Position numbers and translations under genes: made by a program. Below, one piece after another: positions 15,876 to 19,076 of a stretch of DNA of 19,076 nt. Under the pieces are notes generated by a model. The model searched no databases. It was not told the DNA's origin and was given only the letters and a program-made list of their open reading frames with translations. This DNA is from an uncultured Clostridia bacterium (GTDB lineage: Bacteria > Bacillota > Clostridia > Lachnospirales > Lachnospiraceae), in assembly GCA_947304065.1 (NCBI GenBank), contig CAMZAI010000022.1, positions 1 through 19,076 of the forward strand. Direction: 5' to 3'. Every line of letters begins with the position of its first letter. Within the stretch, counting starts at the first letter, position 1.

Positions 15876-15974
15876 GAAAACTTCAAGGGGGACCGATATA
15901 GAAAGTGTAAAGAAAAACAAAACGTGATTATATCCAATGAAACTTTTTTCATTTTTTTCATATCCCCTCCCCCC

Positions 15975-16607
15975 CTATAAGGACGACCTCTCTAGCCGAG
16001 AGGTCGTCTTTCGCGAGATGACCTCTATTACACTCTCTGCGCATATCTCGAGCGCCAGCGCGAAATCCTCAACAGTCATTTCGGTTCCTTTATCCGTTCC
16101 TTTCGGGTTCGGGACGTGGATGAAGCCGCAGGGAATATCGAGTCCGCGCGTGCGTATATAGCTGCAGACCCTGTAGAAGGTATCGTTGCAGACATAGGTG
16201 CCCGCGGAGTGGGAAAGACCTGCAGCCAGGCCCGCAGCTTCCATGGCACTGACCATTTCCCTGACCGGAAGTGTCGAGAATATCCCGTCCGGCCCGTCGG
16301 GGATTATGCGTTCCCATTTCGGCGAATGCCCCGCATTGTCAGGGATGCGTGCGTCAGCGAGATTGACGGCGGTCACTTCGGGAGTGATCTTATCCCTGCC
16401 CGCAGCCACGCCTGTCATGATGACCGCTTCGGGAGTTTCGCACCCGATCCGGTTTATTATCATTTCCGCTGCCTCGCCGAATACCACGGGGAGCTCGAGT
16501 TTTTCGACGCGTGCTCCCTTTATTTCGGAAGGCAGAAGTCTGACCGCCTCGAAGGACGGGTTTGTTTTTGCATTGTCAAAAGGCTCAAAGCCGGTAAAGA
16601 GGATCAT
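15975..16607 (-). CDS. pcp: Pyroglutamyl-peptidase I
   Basis: A 210-residue cysteine peptidase (family C15) that removes N-terminal pyroglutamate from peptides in the cytoplasm. Motifs: MILFTGFEPF at the N-terminus, the catalytic-Glu region GRDKITPEVTAVN (Glu77), the nucleophile Cys140 in SAGTYVCND and His164 in FIHVPNP. Length is typical. The start at 16607 is preferred because GGAG stands 6 bp before it and family members begin exactly here; an in-frame ATG at 16619 would add MEND and contains that ribosome site. The last 12 or so residues (RKTTSRLERSS) are encoded by the hairpin at the 3' end and look unlike family tails. It is divergent from the inhibitor gene, sharing about 150 bp of control DNA. 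Confidence 0.93.
   Translation of the reverse strand: MILFTGFEPFDNAKTNPSFEAVRLLPSEIKGARVEKLELPVVFGEAAEMIINRIGCETPEAVIMTGVAAGRDKITPEVTAVNLADARIPDNAGHSPKWERIIPDGPDGIFSTLPVREMVSAMEAAGLAAGLSHSAGTYVCNDTFYRVCSYIRTRGLDIPCGFIHVPNPKGTDKGTEMTVEDFALALEICAESVIEVISRKTTSRLERSSL
15979..16011. terminator. Hairpin between convergent genes (inside pcp 3' end)
   Basis: An 11-bp perfect stem (15982-15992 with 15998-16008) around the loop TAGCC. It is extended by a G-T and two A-T pairs on the plus strand. It lies between converging transcription units and inside the last codons of pcp. Only three T follow on the plus strand and none on the minus strand, so it is a weak or non-classical terminator. Confidence 0.5.
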
Positions 16608-16623
16608 ATCATTCTCCATAAGG

Positions 16624-16652
16624 TTTACAGATGTTCGACGGAATTATATTAT
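16624..16652 (+). promoter_or_regulatory. Promoter of the cystatin-like inhibitor gene
   Basis: -35 TTTACA (5 of 6) at 16624-16629, 17-bp spacer, -10 TATTAT (5 of 6) at 16647-16652. The predicted start near 16659 gives a leader of about 100 nt. Confidence 0.6.
16643..16648 (-). promoter_or_regulatory. Probable -10 box for pcp
   Basis: On the minus strand this reads TATAAT, 36 bp before the pcp start codon. No good -35 is found 17 bp upstream (a T-rich stretch only). It overlaps the -10 box of the divergent promoter by two bases, so the two promoters should compete. Confidence 0.4.
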
Positions 16653-16703
16653 CATTAATGAAAAGAAAAAGAAAGGAACCGTTCTCAAAAAGCTCTCGTC
16701 TAA

Positions 16704-16733
16704 ATATCGGTGATGGCAAAGGGCCATCGATAT
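16704..16733 (+). promoter_or_regulatory. Leader hairpin upstream of the inhibitor gene
   Basis: GATGGC (16712-16717) pairs with GCCATC (16723-16728) around AAAGG. Outer ATATC (16704-16708) pairs with GATAT (16729-16733), leaving a 3-nt bulge on the 5' side. It ends about 15 nt before the GGAGGA ribosome site and has no T-run, so stability or translation control is more likely than termination. It does not match a riboswitch I recognise. Confidence 0.5.
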
Positions 16734-16759
16734 CATTCATTGAAAACGGAGGAAGAAAA

Positions 16760-17713
16760 ATGAAAAAGTCTATAGTATGCGCACTGGGCGCAGTAATGAT
16801 CGGAAGCATGCTCGCAGCACCCATAGAGGTGACAAAGGCTGCTGAGCTTGATGCGGTAACGATTTCCGCACCGATAGAGAACGACGGCGGTTTTATGAGC
16901 GCAAAGACACCCAAGCTCACAAAGGCACGCAAGAAGATCATCAAGAAGGCACTCAAGGGCTTTGCAGGCAGCGATATCACGCCGGTTGCGTATCTGGGCA
17001 GCCAGGTCGTTGCGGGCGTAAATCACAGGTATCTGTGCAGGATCAAGGCAGTTGTTCCCAACGCAAAAGAATACTATGCATTTGTGACCGTATTTGAAGA
17101 TCCGGATGGAAATGCAAGCATTACCAAGATCAGCACCACCGACGTTGAGACAAATATCAACGGCCTCTCGGGCGGATGGTTCCAGTCATCCTCTGCGAAG
17201 GTTCCGAAGTCGCTCAGAACCACATTTGACAATGCGCTGATGGGTCTCGTGGGCGTAGGCTATAACCCCGTTGCAGTACTTTCACAGCAGGTGGTTGCAG
17301 GCATGAATTACTGCCTGTTATGCGAGTCGCAGGTCGTATATCCCGGCGCACCCAAGTACTATACACTTGTATATCTGTATGTCGGACTCGACGGAACCTC
17401 CGAGATCAGCGAGATCGTAAGGATCGCGGACGCTTCGGGCAATGCCCTGGCTGAGATAGAGGCTGCGGAGCCTGAGCACAGCATGAAGACTCTGATCGTA
17501 TCGGTTGATGAAAATGCTTCGAAAAAGAAGATCAAGAAGATATTCAAGAAGCTCGGCCTCAGCATAGTTTATGATTATGAAAACTCTAATATGTACGCGG
17601 TTGAACTTGCTGAGGAGACCGATGAGGCAGGCCTTAATGCCATGATCGAGAAGCTCGGGGCATATGATGCGATAATCTCAGTTGAGAAGGATTATTACGC
17701 AACGATCTATTGA
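16760..17713 (+). CDS. Secreted tandem cystatin-like / I9-like protease inhibitor
   Basis: A 317-residue exported protein with signal peptide MKKSIVCALGAVMIGSMLAA and a likely cut near residues 27-29. Two homologous domains follow (about 43-124 and 138-220). Each starts with Gly-Gly-aromatic, has a helix, and 39 residues after the Gly-Gly shows QVVAG followed by x-N-(H/Y) (82-86 and 177-181); they align without gaps over that stretch. QxVxG is the first inhibitory loop of cystatins, and the N-terminal Gly is the other key contact with papain-like proteases. Residues about 241-317 (TLIVSVDE, a helix, YDYENSNMYAVEL, a helix, ISVEKDY) resemble the Inhibitor_I9 subtilisin-propeptide fold. No peptidase domain is attached. 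ATG 16760 has GGAGGA at 16748; the upstream ATG 16631 lies in the promoter. Cystatin-like call good; I9 call moderate; targets unknown. Confidence 0.72.
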   Translation: MKKSIVCALGAVMIGSMLAAPIEVTKAAELDAVTISAPIENDGGFMSAKTPKLTKARKKIIKKALKGFAGSDITPVAYLGSQVVAGVNHRYLCRIKAVVPNAKEYYAFVTVFEDPDGNASITKISTTDVETNINGLSGGWFQSSSAKVPKSLRTTFDNALMGLVGVGYNPVAVLSQQVVAGMNYCLLCESQVVYPGAPKYYTLVYLYVGLDGTSEISEIVRIADASGNALAEIEAAEPEHSMKTLIVSVDENASKKKIKKIFKKLGLSIVYDYENSNMYAVELAEETDEAGLNAMIEKLGAYDAIISVEKDYYATIY

Positions 17714-17732
17714 TAATGACTTTATGAACACG

Positions 17733-17764
17733 ACACGCGGCCCGACGGACCGGGTGTTTTTTTA
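17733..17764 (+). terminator. Rho-independent terminator after the inhibitor gene
   Basis: ACAC/GTGT outer pairs and GC-rich inner pairs with internal mismatches, followed by an uninterrupted run of T ending at 17763. It lies 20 bp after the stop codon. Confidence 0.75.
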
Positions 17765-17780
17765 TTGGAAATTAAAGAAT

Positions 17781-17799
17781 TTAAACTAAAACTTTAAAA
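17781..17799. promoter_or_regulatory. Operator-like repeat, upstream copy
   Basis: TTAAACTAA-AA-CTTTAAAA. It is identical to the copy at 17859-17877 except for the two central bases. The TTAAA/TTTAA ends give weak dyad symmetry. It ends 5 bp before the -35 box. Confidence 0.6.
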
Positions 17800-17804
17800 A
17801 GTTG

Positions 17805-17833
17805 TTGACAGACTTGAATAACCATGTTATATT
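17805..17833 (+). promoter_or_regulatory. Promoter of the DUF2975-XRE operon
   Basis: Perfect -35 TTGACA (17805-17810), 17-bp spacer, -10 TATATT (5 of 6, 17828-17833). The predicted start lies near 17840, about 50 nt before the ATG. Confidence 0.8.
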
Positions 17834-17858
17834 ATCCTCGTCGGCAAAATTTAAAATA

Positions 17859-17877
17859 TTAAACTAACGCTTTAAAA
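17859..17877. promoter_or_regulatory. Operator-like repeat, downstream copy
   Basis: TTAAACTAA-CG-CTTTAAAA, 78 bp after the first copy, between the transcription start and the ribosome site (AAGGAGA at 17879). A protein bound here would block elongation, and binding of both copies could loop the promoter. Confidence 0.6.
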
Positions 17878-17892
17878 CAAGGAGATATAAAC

Positions 17893-18510
17893 ATGGATAC
17901 AAAGGCAAAGAAAAGGATCAGAAGGATCAGATTGGTAGAATGTTTTTCCACTTTCATCATCTGTTTTCTCATTTTTCAGGCAAAAGATTTTGTGGTGGCT
18001 CTCATGACACCTGCGGACAGCTATCAGATCCGCTACGAGGAGCCCTTCGGCGTGAACAATGGCCAGAAGATATATTCGCTTTACAGGAATGATGATTATT
18101 TTATGTTTGACGCGGATGTGAACGAATTCATGCTGCTGGATGCAGACGGAAATACGGACATAAAGTATTGCGTGATCATGCATGAAGCGCGTGATCTGGT
18201 ATATTCGGTGATCCTGGGCGTGATGCTCCTGATCGTGTGCAATATCGCACACAGTGTGATCGACGGAGTTTCGCCGTTTACCCGCAAGAACACCGGGCGT
18301 ATACGCCTGATCGGTGCGCTCCAGTTCTGTCTGGCAGTGGTTCCCGGCCTCGTGGTTTTTTTGATGAAGTTCTTCAGGTTCGAGTATTCTAACTTAGGCT
18401 TCGGAATGGATAATATCTATATGTTCATCATCGGCTTCGCAATCATGACGATCGCGCAGGTATTTGACTACGGCGTGAAGCTTCAGGAGGATGTGGACAG
18501 CATCGCGTGA
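17893..18510 (+). CDS. DUF2975 four-TM membrane protein
   Basis: A 205-residue integral membrane protein. Hydrophobic segments at about 14-38, 102-121, 137-160 and 174-192; the first and second are separated by a polar, probably external region (40-98). SPFTRKNTGRIRLIG between TM2 and TM3 and the C-terminal VFDYGVKLQEDVDSIA match the DUF2975 signature (PF..N..RLR.IG and F..G..L..D). DUF2975 proteins are very often encoded just before a small XRE regulator, as here; by analogy with that pairing, a membrane sensor or anti-regulator role is inferred, not shown. ATG 17893 has AAGGAGA. It is the first gene of a two-gene operon with its own promoter and terminator. Confidence 0.82.
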   Translation: MDTKAKKRIRRIRLVECFSTFIICFLIFQAKDFVVALMTPADSYQIRYEEPFGVNNGQKIYSLYRNDDYFMFDADVNEFMLLDADGNTDIKYCVIMHEARDLVYSVILGVMLLIVCNIAHSVIDGVSPFTRKNTGRIRLIGALQFCLAVVPGLVVFLMKFFRFEYSNLGFGMDNIYMFIIGFAIMTIAQVFDYGVKLQEDVDSIA

Positions 18511-18555
18511 TCCGGACAGGCCGCACATTTTCACAGACGAACGGAGGAAACATAT

Positions 18556-18759
18556 ATGATAATCATCAGACTTGACCGCATGATGGCGGACAGGAAAATG
18601 TCGCTGAACGAGCTGGCGGAGAAGGTCGGGCTCACCAACGTGAACATGTCCAACCTCAAGACCGGCAAGATGAAAGGCATCCGCTTCGAGACCCTCAACG
18701 CGATCTGCAAGGCGCTGGACTGCCAGCCGGGGGATCTGATGGAGTATAGGGAGGACTGA
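18556..18759 (+). CDS. XRE/Cro-CI family small regulator
   Basis: A 67-residue single-domain helix-turn-helix protein. LNELAEKVGLTNVNMSNLKTG (about 17-37) is the HTH with the usual L.ELAE..G start, and the C-terminal LNAICKALDCQPGDLMEY is the standard fourth/fifth-helix ending of the YozG-like group. There is no sensor domain, so the signal may come from the DUF2975 partner. GGAGGA lies before ATG 18556, 45 bp after the DUF2975 stop. The stop codon's last base is already part of the terminator stem. The likely target is the repeat pair around its own operon promoter, which is inference. Confidence 0.9.
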   Translation: MIIIRLDRMMADRKMSLNELAEKVGLTNVNMSNLKTGKMKGIRFETLNAICKALDCQPGDLMEYRED

Positions 18760-18791
18760 AAAAATGAGCCGTGGAAACGGCTCATTTTTTA
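18759..18791 (+). terminator. Strong rho-independent terminator
   Basis: A perfect 14-bp stem, 18759-18772 with 18777-18790, with loop GGAA. It is A-rich on the 5' side and ends in six T. The reverse strand also has an A-flanked stem with a T-run, so it could work in both directions. Confidence 0.95.
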
Positions 18792-18795
18792 TCAT

Positions 18796-18990
18796 TTATC
18801 ACTGGCCATAAGATTACAGCCTTCAAGGAGTAAAACTGTATTAAATATGGTTGAAGAAGGAAACTATTGATTATAGAGCTATGAAGAGTTTATTATTATA
18901 TTGTGCCTTTTACTAAAATGCTGTTTTTCTTTGAAAAGTATTTGGGCCATAAATCTATTATTTATTATTGCATAGGAAGAGAGAACCATT
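18796..18990. other. AT-rich leader region before the MazG-like gene
   Basis: 195 bp between the XRE terminator and the last gene. A TTGAAA at 18931 could be a -35, but the best TATTAT (18956) sits at a poor 19-bp spacing. No gene, hairpin or repeat that I would support. Confidence 0.4.
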
Positions 18991-19076
18991 ATGAAACAGG
19001 AAACCATCGAACGAATCCGCCGATTCACCACAGACCGCGATTGGGACCAGTTCCATTCGCCCGAGAATCTGGCAAA
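18991..19076 (+). CDS. MazG-like nucleotide pyrophosphohydrolase, 5' end
   Basis: Only the first 28 complete codons are in the window. RRFTTDRDWDQFHSPENLA is the characteristic opening of small MazG-like NTP pyrophosphohydrolases (F...RDW.QFH.P.NLA), which hydrolyse (d)NTPs to the monophosphate and are linked to nucleotide-pool cleaning and stress. The catalytic EE..E/E..D helices lie beyond the edge. An AGGAAGAG ribosome site at 18974-18982 supports ATG 18991. Confidence 0.8.
   Translation, partial: MKQETIERIRRFTTDRDWDQFHSPENLA

Larger units (their letters stand above)
15823..15926. repeat. 10-bp perfect inverted repeat
   Basis: CACGTTTTGT at 15823-15832 and its exact reverse complement ACAAAACGTG at 15917-15926, enclosing the orphan promoter. 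Ten matches in AT-rich DNA can occur by chance, but both arms include a CACG core. Confidence 0.6.
15783..15974. other. AT-rich intergenic switch region
   Basis: A 192-bp AT-rich gap between the convergent nitroreductase operon and pcp. It holds a consensus-like plus-strand promoter, a palindrome over its -10 box, a 10-bp inverted repeat with 84 bp between the arms, a run of T, a C4TC7 tract and one small minus-strand open frame. No plus-strand gene follows the promoter. Confidence 0.6.

Noticed and set aside
15964..15975. C4TC7 tract as a G-quadruplex or phase-variation site
   Set aside because: Only two G-runs on the minus strand, too few for a quadruplex, and it lies after the pcp stop so slippage would not alter the protein.
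15937..16161. Plus-strand 74-codon frame downstream of the orphan promoter
   Set aside because: Mostly antisense to pcp, no ribosome site and no protein-like pattern; a non-coding transcript is more likely.
16631..16759. N-terminal extension of the inhibitor gene from ATG 16631
   Set aside because: It starts inside the promoter and would bury the signal peptide; GGAGGA precedes ATG 16760.

Overview
The window looks like chromosome of an anaerobic, fibre-degrading Clostridia-type Firmicute (Lachnospiraceae or a relative from rumen or gut). The reasons are the moderate-to-high GC coding DNA with purine-rich Shine-Dalgarno sites, AT-rich intergenic promoters with good sigma-A-type boxes, plant-polysaccharide enzymes (GH53, GH10), BspA-type leucine-rich repeats, a DUF2975/XRE regulator pair and a Thr-Pro-linked lipoprotein. 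This placement is inference. No rRNA, tRNA, CRISPR array or insertion sequence was seen.

Positions 1-15782 are a tightly packed, all plus-strand gene train. In order: the 3' end of a GH53 endo-galactanase with a C-terminal beta-sandwich-like region; a membrane-anchored choloylglycine-hydrolase-like Ntn amidase; a tRNA-dihydrouridine synthase; a 1041-residue BspA-type LRR protein without a signal peptide; an aldo/keto reductase with a C-terminal Fe-S module; a lipoprotein ending in a transglutaminase-like domain; a WYL regulator; an intracellular GH10 xylanase fused to an alpha/beta-hydrolase esterase; a stand-alone (p)ppGpp-hydrolase-type HD protein; a DUF362 protein with two 4Fe-4S sites; and two nitroreductase-family proteins. 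Many neighbours overlap or lie within 30 bp, so several operons or one long read-through unit are likely. The themes are polysaccharide breakdown, redox chemistry and surface or stress functions, not one pathway.

Positions 15783-16760 are a switch region. An AT-rich intergenic stretch holds a strong orphan promoter with nested palindromes. Pyroglutamyl-peptidase (pcp) follows on the minus strand, and a divergent promoter region joins pcp to the next gene.

Positions 16760-17713 hold the most interesting gene of the window. It is a secreted protein with two tandem cystatin-like domains, each with a textbook QVVAG loop and an upstream Gly-Gly, followed by a C-terminal domain resembling the subtilisin-propeptide inhibitor fold (I9). 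It reads as a compact multi-headed protease inhibitor with no protease attached. It ends in a terminator.

Positions 17714-18790 are a self-contained regulatory cassette: a promoter bracketed by two near-identical 19-bp operator-like repeats, a four-TM DUF2975 protein, a 67-residue XRE repressor-like protein and a perfect 14-bp-stem terminator. The window ends inside a MazG-like NTP pyrophosphohydrolase gene that begins at 18991.
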